Below are positions 11,188 to 21,790 of a DNA stretch of 64,000 nucleotides, piece after piece. Made by a program: the position numbers and the translations under genes. Below the pieces are notes generated by a model. That model was not told the DNA's origin. It made no database searches and was given only the letters and a program-made list of their open reading frames with translations. The stretch comes from Lachnospiraceae bacterium (GTDB lineage: Bacteria; Bacillota; Clostridia; Lachnospirales; Lachnospiraceae). The DNA is taken from contig JAJXRY010000002.1 of assembly GCA_021628825.1 (NCBI GenBank), forward strand, positions 930,001 through 994,000, given 5' to 3'. Position 1 is the first letter of the stretch. Every line of letters starts with the position of its first letter.

Positions 11188-12733
11188 TTGGCAAAAATAT
11201 TACTGGAAATGAAAAATATTACCAAGACATTCCCTGGCGTAAAAGCGCTTGATAATGTAAATCTGCAAGTGGAGGAAGGAGAGATCCATGCACTGGTAGG
11301 AGAAAATGGTGCTGGAAAATCCACACTTATGAATGTACTGAGTGGTATATACCCTTACGGAACCTATGAAGGGGATATTATTTACGATGGTGAGGTCTGT
11401 AAATTCAATGCCATTAAGGACAGTGAGGAAAAGGGGATTGTTATTATACATCAGGAGCTGGCCCTGATTCCTTATATGACAATTGGGGAAAATATGTTCC
11501 TCGGAAATGAACGGGGACATAAATATAAAATTAACTGGAATGAGACAAATGCACGGGCGGCAGAACTGCTTAAGACAGTAGGACTCCGTGAAAGCCCGCA
11601 GACATTGATCAAGGATATCGGAGTAGGAAAGCAGCAGCTGGTAGAAATTGCAAAGGCACTGGCCAAGAATGCAAAGCTGCTGATTCTGGATGAGCCTACT
11701 GCATCTTTAAATGAAACAGATTCCAAGGCACTTCTGGATCTGATGCTTCAGCTGAAGGAGCAGGGAATGACGTCCATCATCATTTCCCATAAGCTGAATG
11801 AGGTTTCTTATGTGGCTGACAAGATCACAGTGATCAGGGACGGTTCCACGATAGAAACACTGGATAAGAGGGTGGATAAGATCTCAGAGGGACGGATCAT
11901 TAAGGGAATGGTAGGACGTGAGATCTCCGACCGCTTCCCGAAGAGAGAGCCGCATATTGGTGATATCCGGATGGAGGTAAAGCACTGGAATGTATATCAT
12001 CCGCTGTATTCAGAACGGAAGGTGGTGGATGATGTCAGCCTCAATGTGAGAAGGGGAGAGGTTGTAGGAATCTCAGGACTGATGGGCGCAGGAAGAACAG
12101 AGCTTGCCATGAGTCTGTTTGGAAAGAGCTATGGAGATAACATCAGCGGAGAATTATATATCAATGGAAAGGAAGTCCATCTGAACAACGTACAGGAAGC
12201 GATCAGGAACAGGCTTGCCTATGTTACGGAGGACAGAAAGGGAAATGGACTGATCCTGAGCAATCCGATCAAGATCAATACTACACTTTCCAATCTGGAT
12301 GCGGTCAGCAGCCATACTGTGATCGATAAGGATAAAGAATATAATGTGGCAGTTGATTACAAAGAAAAGCTGAAAACAAAATGTCTGACGGTAGAACAGA
12401 ATGTTGGAAACCTGAGCGGCGGCAATCAGCAGAAAGTACTTCTTGCAAAATGGATGTTTGCAGATCCTGATATTCTGATACTGGATGAACCGACAAGAGG
12501 AATTGACGTTGGTGCAAAAATATGAGATCTATTGCATCATCAATCAGCTGGTGGCAGAAGGAAAATCCGTCATCATGATTTCTTCAGAGCTTCCGGAGAT
12601 TCTGGGCATGTGCGACAGGATCTATATTATGAACGAAGGGAAAATGGTTGGAGAGCTGGCGGGAAGTGAGGCAACACAGGAACTGATCATGTCTCATATT
12701 CTTGGCACAGCAGGAAAGGAGCAGACAGCATGA
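11188..12733 (+). CDS. Sugar ABC transporter ATPase, two ABC domains (XylG/GguA/MmsA type), one frameshift
   Basis: About 514 aa. The start is TTG 11188, chosen because GGGAGG lies 7 bases upstream; an upstream in-frame TTG lacks one. The first ABC domain has Walker A GENGAGKST, Walker B LLILDEPTASL and the Q-loop HQELALI. The second has the degenerate P-loop GLMGAGRTE usual in this family, signature LSGGNQQK and Walker B ILILDEPTRGIDVGAK. A fifth A near 12520 truncates the frame; four give GAKYEIYCIINQL. The 3' end overlaps the permease start (ATGA), as expected of a transporter operon. Confidence 0.92.
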
Positions 12734-13920
12734 GTAAAATAAAATCTGTGGATTTTGTTAAAAAATATACAATGATAATCGTACTGATCATAGTAACAGC
12801 ATTCTTTGCATGGAGAACAGGAGGAGCGATCCTGCTGCCCATGAATGTCAGCAGTCTGATCTCCCAGAATGCCTATGTATTTATCCTGGCAACCGGTATG
12901 CTGCTCTGTATCCTGACAGGTGGCAACATTGATCTTTCCGTTGGTTCCGTTGTCTGCTTTGTCGGTGCGATCGGTGCCATGCTGATGGTAAATATGAAGA
13001 TGAATATGTGGCTGGCTATCCTGGTCATGTTTGCAGTAGGAACACTGATCGGTGCATTCCAGGGCTTCTGGATCGCCTATGTCAGGATCCCACCCTTTAT
13101 TGTAACACTGGCCGGCATGCTTGCCTTCCGTGGCTTAAGCAATGTTGTACTGGATGGTATGACGGTATCCATTAAGGATTGTACAACCTTTGTAAATCTG
13201 TTTGGCGGCGGTGCTGACTGCTACATACCGGATTTCTTCGGAAATGGTTCTCTGAATATGACCTGTATTTTTGCCGGTGTCCTGGCAGCAGCGATCTACA
13301 TTTCCATCCAGATTAAGGAAAGAATGGATAAGGTAAAGAAGGGCTATGAGGTAGAAGGTCTTATTACTGCTATTATGAAAATGGTGATCATCACAGCTGT
13401 CATCCTTGCTTTTACCTACAGACTGGCACAGCATAAGGGTATCCCGAGCGTTCTGATCTGGGTGCTGATCGTTATCATGGTGTATGGTTATATTACCTCC
13501 AATACAACAGTAGGACGTTACTTCTATGCAGTGGGAGGAAACGAGAAGGCAACAAAGCTTTCCGGTATCAATACAAATAAGGTTTATTTCCTGGCATATA
13601 TGAACATGGGGTTTTTGGCAGCTCTTGCCGGAATGGTAACAATCGCACGTATGACATCCGCACAGCCCACTTATGGACAGAACTATGAAATGGATGCGAT
13701 CGGCTCCTGCTTTATCGGCGGTGCTTCTGCATACGGCGGAACAGGAACAGTTCCCGGTGTTATTGTTGGTGCGGTGCTGATGGGTGTGATCAACCTTGGT
13801 ATGTCCCTGATGGGTGTAGACCAGAATATGCAGAAGGTAGTAAAAGGTCTTGTACTTCTGGCAGCAGTTATTTTCGATGTAGTATCCAAACGTGGTGGAA
13901 AATTAATTGCCAAAAATTAA
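12730..13920 (+). CDS. Sugar ABC transporter permease (XylH/GguB/MmsB type)
   Basis: 396 aa, uninterrupted, about ten transmembrane helices. Contains the BPD_transp_2 features GGNIDLSVGSVVCFVGA near residue 63 and GGASAYGGTGTVPGVIVGA near residue 335. Partner of the ATPase it overlaps and of the ChvE-like binding protein; together they form an ATP-driven importer for a pentose or similar monosaccharide. Confidence 0.93.
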   Translation: MSKIKSVDFVKKYTMIIVLIIVTAFFAWRTGGAILLPMNVSSLISQNAYVFILATGMLLCILTGGNIDLSVGSVVCFVGAIGAMLMVNMKMNMWLAILVMFAVGTLIGAFQGFWIAYVRIPPFIVTLAGMLAFRGLSNVVLDGMTVSIKDCTTFVNLFGGGADCYIPDFFGNGSLNMTCIFAGVLAAAIYISIQIKERMDKVKKGYEVEGLITAIMKMVIITAVILAFTYRLAQHKGIPSVLIWVLIVIMVYGYITSNTTVGRYFYAVGGNEKATKLSGINTNKVYFLAYMNMGFLAALAGMVTIARMTSAQPTYGQNYEMDAIGSCFIGGASAYGGTGTVPGVIVGAVLMGVINLGMSLMGVDQNMQKVVKGLVLLAAVIFDVVSKRGGKLIAKN

Positions 13921-13941
13921 TTTCTGCATATCTAATCAAAG

Positions 13942-13976
13942 AGGGCCGGGTGCATATGCACTTTATGGCCCTTTTT
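13942..13976 (+). terminator. Terminator after the permease gene
   Basis: AGGGCC and GGCCCT pair around an inner GTGCATATGCAC palindrome, followed by a T run. It separates the transporter genes from the chemoreceptor gene. Confidence 0.8.
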
Positions 13977-14028
13977 GGGTATGAAAGCGGTGCCGATATT
14001 GCCGGCATATTTACAGGAGGAAGTAATT

Positions 14029-15801
14029 GTGAAGAAAAGAGAAAAAAAGGAAAAGAAAATAAGGAGAACGGGGAAGAAGCGGGGGATCGGACTGGAAATG
14101 AAGATCATGCTGCTGATTCTTCTGTTTGCAGCTGCAGCCTTTGGCTGTATTTTTTTATCCTGGTAAATAAGCTGCAGTCAATAACTAATGTCAGCAATGA
14201 GATCGTAACAAAGCAGGTGACAGAGCAGGAGCAGATATCCGGACTTTCCAGAGAATTTACCTATATTAACGGGCAGGTACTGACGCATGTCATGACGACC
14301 AATAATGTGACCATGGAGGAGCTGAAGGCAAAGATCCTGGCAGAAATGGATCAGATGGATACACAGATGGATGCATTTTCAAAATGTCTTTCTGAAAATG
14401 ACCAGAGAAGGAATGCTCTTCCAGTCCGCATACAATGAGTATGCGAAATACAGGAGAACAGTAGAAAGTCTGCTGGAAACCAGTGCGGTGAACAAGACGC
14501 AGGCATATGTATCGGCCACCTCCAATCTGCCGATGTTTAACGAGAGTATAGAAGCCTGCATGGATGAAATGCTTGAGATCACGGAGACACAGATGGATAT
14601 TGCCCATGCGGGCATGGAAGAGAGGGCAGAAAGTGTACCCGGAATTGTTGCGGTGGCGTCACTGATCCTTGCCCTGACAATGCTGCTGATCATGATCGGG
14701 ATCAAGCTCTGGGTGATCAATCCTGTAAAGGGCGCTACAAAGCAGGTAGATGAGCTGGTGGAAGGGATCCGGAATAATGAAGGGGATATCACCAGACGGA
14801 TCCGGGTAAGGTCACGGGATGAAATCGGCAGACTTTCCATGGCGATCAATGATCTGGTTTCCCAGATGCAGGAAATTATCGAAGCACTCCAAAACGGATG
14901 CAGAAGGATGCAGGAGACACAGACAGGTATTTCCGCATGCGTGGAAAAGGTAAATGAAAGTGCGGCGAACACGACACAGAATCTGACAAGGCTTTCCGGA
15001 GGAATGGAAAAGGTATCCGGAGCCGTACAGGAGGTAAAGGAGGATACGCTGCTTCTTGGACAGACTGTGGAGGGAATGAAGCAGGTTGCAGAAGAAGGCA
15101 GCAGCTATGCGGCCGGTATTAAGGGAAAAGCAGGGGAAATGAAGGAGGTGGCTCTGGCAAGTAAGAAAGAGGCCACTAGTATGCTTTCCGAGATCAATAC
15201 GGCGGTGAACAGCTCGATCGAAAGCAGTCAGCAGATCCATAAAATAACCAAGCTGACAGGGGATATCCTCGGGATTGCCGGCACAACAAATCTGCTGGCA
15301 CTGAATGCATCCATAGAGGCAGCAAGGGCAGGAGAGGCAGGAAAGGGATTTGCTGTTGTAGCAGAGGAGATCAGAAACCTGGCGGACAGTTCAAGAGAAT
15401 CGGCAAACCATATCAAGGAGATCAGTGACAGGGTAGTAGAGAGTGTACAGGAGCTTTCCGAAAATGCAACAAGGCTGCTTACCTTTGTCAATACAAAGGT
15501 GCTTGCCGATTATGATACACTGGAGAATACAGGGAAAAATTATCATGAAGCAGCAGATCATGTAGATGAAATGATGGCAGATGTAAGAGAGCAGATCGGC
15601 AGGATACAGGAAAGTCTGCAGCATGTCAATACAGCAAATGACAGTATAGAAAAGACCGTAAATGACAGTAACGGGATGCTTTCTGTGGTTCGGGAAAATA
15701 ATCACGGAATGGAAGAAGAAATGCAGGAAATTTCTTCTTCCATTGAAGATATGTCAGGAGTAGTGGATCAGCTTCAGGACAGTATCCGGTGCTTTAAATG
15801 A
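14029..15801 (+). CDS. Methyl-accepting chemotaxis protein, two frameshifts
   Basis: About 590 aa. GTG start at 14029, eight bases after AGGAGG. Very basic N-terminus, first membrane helix, about 150-residue extracytoplasmic helical sensor, second helix (near 14645-14720), HAMP, and the signalling hairpin IAGTTNLLALNASIEAARAG followed by GKGFAVVAEEIRNLADSS, the invariant chemoreceptor tip. Breaks occur at T7 near 14150 (eight T restore FFILVNKLQ) and near 14402. No other chemotaxis or flagellar gene is in the window. Its place at the end of the sugar module suggests it reports on the same sugar, perhaps via the binding lipoproteins. Confidence 0.9.
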
Positions 15802-15812
15802 TCTCTGTGAAT

Positions 15813-15855
15813 AGGGAGGCGCCGGTCACAGTCATGATACCGGCGCTACCTCCCA
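15813..15855 (+). terminator. Terminator-like hairpin after the chemoreceptor gene
   Basis: GGGAGGCGCCGGT and ACCGGCGCTACCTCCC pair with one bulge around a 12-base loop. There is no clear T run, so termination is inferred from position. Confidence 0.6.
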
Positions 15856-16240
15856 CACATTCGATATAAGTTCAATTGTCAAGGAAAGCCACCTCCCGCA
15901 GAATGAGAAACGAATTAAACGAATTAAATTATAATATTTGCAACTAGTCAGGGATAAGTCTATAAATTATAGCTTTAAATTTAAAATAGATGTATATAAT
16001 GAATGAACGACAGTAGGACTCTCTTTTATTAACCAGTATCAACAATGTAGAGAGTTTTTATAGTATATTTATATGAAAGATTAATAATATGTGATTTTTA
16101 TCCAATGGTAACTGTTTTTTTGCACTAGTTCTGTTGATGAGTGTAATTTATGAAGAAAAATTTAGAAATCCGGTAGATATTTTGTTCAACGATATATTTG
16201 ATAGTATTTTTATAACTAGTAAAGGTCATGTCTAACAAAT
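15856..16240. other. AT-rich non-coding gap
   Basis: No protein gene is visible. A weak hairpin ACTCTC/GAGAGT followed by TTTTA lies at 16018-16063 behind a TATAAT at about 15992, so a second tiny transcript is possible but poorly supported. Confidence 0.4.
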
Positions 16241-16270
16241 TTGACAAAAACAGAATGTTTTTGCTATAAT
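16241..16270 (+). promoter_or_regulatory. Strong sigma-A promoter of a small RNA
   Basis: Perfect TTGACA, 18 bases, perfect TATAAT, with no open reading frame following. Confidence 0.75.
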
Positions 16271-16276
16271 AGAAAC

Positions 16277-16366
16277 ATAAAGAGGTACTACCGATAGACG
16301 GTTAGTCCAGACAATATTTGATGAAAAATAATCGCCTAGTTGTCGAGACCGAGGCGATTATTTTTG
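16277..16366 (+). ncRNA. Small RNA of about 90 nt, possible orphan type I antitoxin
   Basis: A consensus promoter leads directly into a short transcript ending in the hairpin AATAATCGCCT/AGGCGATTATT (11 bp) and a T run. It has no start codon with a ribosome binding site. The layout, a short RNA ending in a bidirectional-looking terminator, is that of antitoxin RNAs of par/holin-like type I toxin systems, in which the toxin message converges from the other side of the terminator. No toxin is present on that side; instead a gene remnant begins ten bases later. Presence of the RNA is well supported; the antitoxin role is inference. Confidence 0.6.
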
Positions 16367-16376
16367 TGATTTATTC

Positions 16377-16462
16377 CAGGGCTATACCTTTGTGCCACTG
16401 TCGGAACTGATTTACAGGGATCATTACCATCTGGATCATGAGGGAAGGCAGATTAAGGATTA
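16377..16462 (+). pseudogene. 3' remnant of a PdaB-like deacetylase gene
   Basis: These 86 bases match the end of the deacetylase gene at 4085-4171 through the stop codon. Six bases differ, every one at a third codon position and synonymous, so the source was a functional homologue and not a decayed recent copy. No upstream coding part and no start are present. It marks the right edge of the inserted or exchanged sugar module. Confidence 0.85.
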
Positions 16463-16613
16463 GAAAGACGGTTGAGAATAGAAATTCAAAATGGACATTT
16501 TTGTATTGTGGCATGATATGTTGATTGCGTTACAACATAAGATATTGCAATATGTATCTTCTATTATGCAATAGAGACAAGAAGGAAATCTTTGTTAAAT
16601 GGAGGAGAAACAC

Positions 16614-18084
16614 ATGAATTGTAAATTGACAGTCAACACCGGCAAAGTGATCAGTAAAATTGATAAGCGGATATATGGTTCGTTTATCGAGCATCTTGGA
16701 CGGCGGTTTATGGAGGAATTTATGAGCCTGCACATCCAACCGCAGACAAGGATGGATTTCGTCAAGATGTGAAAGAACTGATCCGGGATATGCAGGTGCC
16801 GATTATTCGTTATCCGGGGGAAACTTTGTGTCAGGATATAACTGGGAGGATGGAACCGGTGATAAATCGAAGCGTCCGAAACGAATGGAACTTGCATGGC
16901 AGACCATTGAGACCAATCAGGTAGGAATTGATGATTTTCAGGAATGGGCCAGACAGACAGGAACGGATATTATGATGGCGGTAAACCTCGGAACCAGAGG
17001 ACCGGAGGAAGCAAGAAATCTGGTGGAGTATTGCAACAGTACAACACCGACCTACTATGCGGATATGCGTCGTAAGAACGGATTTGAGGAACCGTTTGGA
17101 ATTAAATTGTGGTGTCTTGGCAATGAGATGGACGGTCCCTGGCAGATCTGTTCCAAAACACCGCAGGAATATGCAAGAATTGCCTGTGAAACCGCAAAGG
17201 TGATGAAGTGGGTGGATGACAGTATTGAATTAGTTGCCTGCGGAAGCTCTTATAAAGATATGCCGACATTCGGTATCTGGGAAGAAATGGTACTGAGAGA
17301 ATGCTACGAGCATATTGATTATCTGTCTCTTCATAACTATTACGGAAACAGGGAGAATAATACGGAAGATTATCTGGCAAGTTCCCTTGACATGGATGTA
17401 TTTATTAAGAGTGTTACGGCTATTTGTGACAGAATTAAGGAGGAGAAGAAGTCAGATAAGCAGATCAATCTTTCCTTTGATGAATGGAATGTATGGTTCC
17501 ACTCCAATGAGCAGGATAAGCAGATTCCAAAGTGGTCTGTTGCCCCGCATCAGCTGGAGGATATATACAATCTTGAGGATGCGCTTGTTGTAGGAACTCT
17601 CCTCATTACTTTACTGAAAAACAGTGACCGTGTGAAGATTGCCTGTCTGGCATAGCTCGTCAGTGTAATAGCACCGATTATGACAGAAGAAAACGGTAAG
17701 GTATGGAAGCAGACCATTTTTTATCCATATTATCATGCACTTCGTTATGGACAGGGTACAGCCCTTGACATTTCCTGTGAATGTGAGAGTTACAGTACAG
17801 ACAAGCATAGCAATATTCCTTATGTAGAGTCCATTGCAACAATAGACGAAGAGGGAACCGGACTTACGGTATTTGCCGTAAACCGCAGCCTTACGGATTC
17901 CTGTCCGTTAAAGCTGGCATTTGATAGGCCGTTCAAATTTTTAGAGCATCTTGTTGTAACCGGAGAGGATGTGAATATTGTCAACAGTGCAGAAGAGGAG
18001 AGGATTACCGAAGCAAGGATTGACGATGGGGATCATTTGTCACTTCCGCCTCTTTCATGGAATGTGATCCGGTTTAAACTGTAA
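16614..18084 (+). CDS. GH51 alpha-L-arabinofuranosidase, frameshifted and with an in-frame TAG
   Basis: About 490 aa. ATG 16614 behind GGAGGAG. Family-51 features: IDKRIYGSFIEHLGR at the N-terminus, acid/base Glu in CLGNEMDGPWQ, nucleophile Glu in SFDEWNVWF, and a C-terminal beta domain ending LSLPPLSWNVIRFKL. The enzyme releases terminal arabinofuranose from arabinan or arabinoxylan; no signal peptide, so it would act on imported oligosaccharides. One G is missing near 16700 and another in the G run near 16818, consistent with homopolymer errors. TAG at 17653 replaces the CAG expected in ACLAQLVSVIAP; this is a substitution and cannot be a homopolymer slip. Pairs logically with the upstream pentose uptake module. 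Confidence 0.87.
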
Positions 18085-18192
18085 TTTCTAAAAATATTTT
18101 TATACAGCACAACCGCCGTTTTTGCTGTTATGGACCGGACAGATATAATTGAGATGGGAATAAAATTGTCGGTAAAATTATTATAAAAACAG

Positions 18193-18221
18193 TTTACCGC
18201 AGGTAAAAATGAAGTTATAAT
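18193..18221 (+). promoter_or_regulatory. Promoter with palindromic operator before the LytTR regulator
   Basis: TTTACC-GCA-GGTAAA is a perfect palindrome whose left arm forms the -35 element; TATAAT follows after 17 bases. A further GGTAAAA half-site lies upstream near 18171. Transcription factor unknown, possibly the regulator itself. Confidence 0.5.
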
Positions 18222-18309
18222 GAACATGCGCAAGACCTGTCCATATGTAAAGGACTGTGAAGGTGTAGGATGCAGGACGAAGTAGAAGCGGAAAAGGAAC
18301 TATGTAAGC

Positions 18310-19061
18310 ATGACAATTTATATCTGTGACGATTCCAAAAGTGACCTGCTGCGGTTGAATCATCATCTGCAGGAGTATCTGTCACATCTGGATCAGAAGA
18401 TTGCGATAGAAGCTTTTCAGTCCGGAGAAGAGCTTCTTCGGCGATATGAGGAAACGATTGAGAAGCCATCCCTTATTTTTTTCTGGATATCTATATGGAT
18501 GATCCGGATGGCATGAGTGTGGCGCATATGCTTCGTAAGGAGCATTATGAAGGCGGTCTCATCTTTACGACAAGCTCGATGGAGCATGCCATGGACAGCT
18601 ATAATGTGGATGCCCTGTATTATCTGCAAAAGCCTTATGATCATGAGGACTTTATGAATGCGATCCACCGCTGCACATCGATCTTTGAAGGAACCTCGAA
18701 GCTGTACCGGGTAAACGTGCAGGGAAAGGAGTTACAGATTCCACTCAAGGATATTCTGTATTTTGAAGCCGGACGTCATGTGACGCTGATCCATACGCTC
18801 ACCGATACGATTTCCATAACGAAGGTGTTGTCCGAAGTCTGTGAAGATTTTGAACAGAATCCGGAGTTCATCAGAGTGGGACGCAGTTACCTCATTAACC
18901 GCCTGTATGTCCGCAATGTGGATCAGACAGAGGTTGAAATGATGGATTCGGCGGTGATTCCGATTCCGGTCCGGCTGCAAAAGGAAATCCGGCAGCAGTT
19001 TAAGGAAGACAGGTTTTTCAAAGATGTAACAACACGTTCCCATAAATCCAGAGTATCCTGA
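18310..19061 (+). CDS. LytTR-family response regulator, frameshifted
   Basis: About 240-250 aa. Receiver domain (IYICDDSKSD; phospho-Asp in LIFLDIYMDDPDG after correcting a T7 near 18485; YLQKPY) followed by a LytTR DNA-binding domain (KDILYFEAGRHVTLIHT, FIRVGRSYLINRLYV). LytTR regulators control quorum, cell-wall or bacteriocin functions. The observed stop overlaps the convergent kinase by more than 100 bases. If the T5 at 19014-19018 is really T4, this gene stops at 19027 and the convergent gene at 19000, giving normal short overlap; that single correction fixes both ends. Confidence 0.87.
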
Positions 19062-21665
19062 AAAAGAGCTACGATGGTATCCTTCTGGTGCGCTCTGGAT
19101 GCCATTTCCAACTGATAAAATTTCTCTCCAAGCTCCATATGCCCGATCCCCCGGGACTCTCCCTTTAACTGGTGAGTCAGGTTGGTGAAGGTTTCAAAAT
19201 GGCTGTCTTCGGAGAGATTCTTTTTGCACGTAAGCAATAAATCCCTTTTGTCCTCGTATTCCTCGATAAAGCATTTCAGTACTTCCAGATAAAAGCTCCA
19301 GTCATCACTGGCATAGGACAGCCCCTTTGCTACATCGATTCCCATGCGGGAAAGCTGCTCTTTAAGAAGCGTATCACTTGCCACAGGAATTGACGGGATG
19401 GCTGCCTTATCAGAGAGACTGGTATTTCCTTCGGAATAATTGTCGGCAAACCAGATCAGATTTTGGGGAAGATATTGATAAATGATCGCTTCCAGCTGCT
19501 TCCCTTCGACCGGTTTTTTTCGAGAAAATCATCAAATCCCTCCTTAAGATAAAAAAATCCCGTGCATCCGGATAGGCATTGGCGGTAACAGCAATGACCT
19601 TGCTGTCGGTACAAAGATGTCCACTCCGCTTTTTCATAATATGAAGTGTTTCAATACCATCAAGCTCCGGCATGAGATGATCCATAAAAATGAGGTCAAA
19701 ATGTTGGGTCGCGATAGTGCTTAAGCATTCCTTACCGCTTTCTGCAAAGGTAACCTGTACCTTCAGGTATTTTAGGAGCCCCTGGAAAACGAAGCGGTTC
19801 ATCTGATTATCATCGACAACCAGAATCTTTGCTTCCGGAGCCGTAAAACGTGGCGTGACAGGGAGAGGCGTTTCATTGTCCTCTTCTGAAACACTGGAAA
19901 AAGGTCCGAGCTCTGTGGCATCTGCAATCTGCTGGACCAGCTCGAAGGAAAAAATCGATCCTACTCCGTATTCACTGTCAATCATTAACTGGCTTCCCAT
20001 TTGCTGTAATAACTGACTGGCAATCGAAAGACCGAGACCTGCACCCTCGATATTCCGGTTACGCTTTTCATCCACACGACAGAAAGCATTAGTGAGGTGA
20101 GCAATATCCTCCTTACGGATTCCGATACCGGAATCCTCGACCGATACGGTAATGGATACGGAATCTCCGAGACGCTCCTTCTGGGAAACGCATAAGCGGA
20201 CATATCCTTCGTTGGTATATTTCACCGCATTGGTCAGCAGATTAAAGAGAATCTGCTGGAATTTCAGATCGTCACCGATCAGCTTTACGGGAAGATGCTC
20301 ATCAATAAAGACCTCCAGCCGGAGATTTTTGTTGTTGGTCTGCAGCCGGATGACATCCAGGGCATTGCTTAACAGCTTACCCGTTTCGTAAGTGACAAGC
20401 TGGAGCTTCTGGTTTCCCTGCTCCATGCGGGAATAATCAAGGATGTTGTTCACAAGGGATAACAGGAGGTTGCCGGATTTCTTGATATTTCCGGCATATA
20501 CACGGATCTGCGGTTCGCTGGATTCGCGCATAATCATCTCATTCATACCTAACACGGCATGAATCGGGGTGCGGATTTCATGGGACATATTGGCAATAAA
20601 GGTACTTTTGGCGAGGTTTGCTTCTTCTGCCTTGCGCGCCATTTCGTTCAGCTCCTGAATATGGAGCTGCTGGTTGGTGTCATCGGTTATTTCGATAAGG
20701 TACCCTTGGATGTGGCTTCGTTTTCCCATGGTAAAATAACTGAGCCGGCATTTGAGAATGCGGTCATTTCTGGTATAATAACGGGTTTTACCGGTATTGG
20801 GACCAAAATGGGCTACCCAGTTGCCAAATTCCTCATAAAGAAATTCCTCTTTTGGGGGAATCTTATGATCCATCAGAAGACGTTCCAGCTCCGGAAAATA
20901 TTTCCGGGCCACCTCATTGCTTCCGATATATTTTGCATGATGACTGAAGGAAATATATCCGTATTCGCGGCGTTCTTCACGGATGTGCTCTGCATTGATG
21001 GACAGATCATACAGATTCGTCCTGCGGAACAGCACAAATAAAAGCGCCATATTCAGCACATAAGCAAAGGGAAGAAGCTGGATTTCACATACGGTAAAGC
21101 TTTCAATGGCGTAGACCGCCATACAGAACAGCTCCGTAGCCAGAAGGAAAAAGGTATTGATATAAGAGACCTTATTTTTATTTCGGAACGCGTAGACCAT
21201 AACGCCGAGATCAATGACTGCATAGACCACAATCAGGCAGGTGTAAAGAATATGAGCCGGGCCATCCTGCGTAACGAGGAAGGTGACACCGTGACGCCGG
21301 ACAATGGAAACGCTGCTGTAATAAATGGTACTGTAGCCGCCGGTATAAGCGAGCCCCAGAACCACAAATCCGCCGATGGACATGGCAGTGATCATCCATG
21401 TAGGAATCCTGATCCGGCAAAACTGGGCAACGGCAAGGAATATAAATAAGGTAAGGAAGGTTCCGTCCAGATAGGCGATCCGGTTTGCAAGAAGGGCCTC
21501 CTCCAGATTGTGTGACATGGCAAGCTGCCAGTAACCAAAGTTTACAACTGCGGTAGTCATGGTAGAAAGTACGTGATAATTACCGCGATACTGACTGGTT
21601 GCGGCGAGAGTCAGAATTAACAACAAAACAGAGAATGCAAAGGCTGCAAAATACAAAGCGACCAT
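19000..21665 (-). CDS. Hybrid histidine kinase: 7TM sensor, kinase, receiver and HPt
   Basis: About 888 aa when joined. Start chosen at 21665, behind GAGGGGG; the frame opens further upstream without a binding site. Order: seven hydrophobic helices (residues 1-230, 7TMR-HK type), a PAS-like region, HisKA (FIANMSHEIRTPIHAVLGMN), HATPase_c (GAGLGLSIASQLL), receiver domain (VVDDNQMNR, phospho-Asp in LIFMDHLMPELDG), and a C-terminal HPt with THQLKGESRGIG. A frame break near 19520, at a T-rich run, separates receiver from HPt; corrected reading continues GFDDFLEKPVEGKQLE. A phosphorelay of this type usually ends on a separate regulator; the convergent LytTR protein is the nearest candidate. Confidence 0.88.
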
Positions 21666-21718
21666 GAAAAAGTTCCCCCTCATTTTCCTGCATATATGCC
21701 CATCATAACACAAAAAAC

Positions 21719-21751
21719 ACAAAAAGGGAGTAATCGTACTCCCTTTTTGTT
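21719..21751 (-). terminator. Terminator of the duplicated-domain lipoprotein gene
   Basis: AAAAAGGGAGTA and TACTCCCTTTTT form a perfect 12-bp stem around ATCG, with T-rich sides in either direction. Confidence 0.85.
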
Positions 21752-21790
21752 TATGTGGTTTACAGAAAGACTGTGAACTGTAACGTGAAA

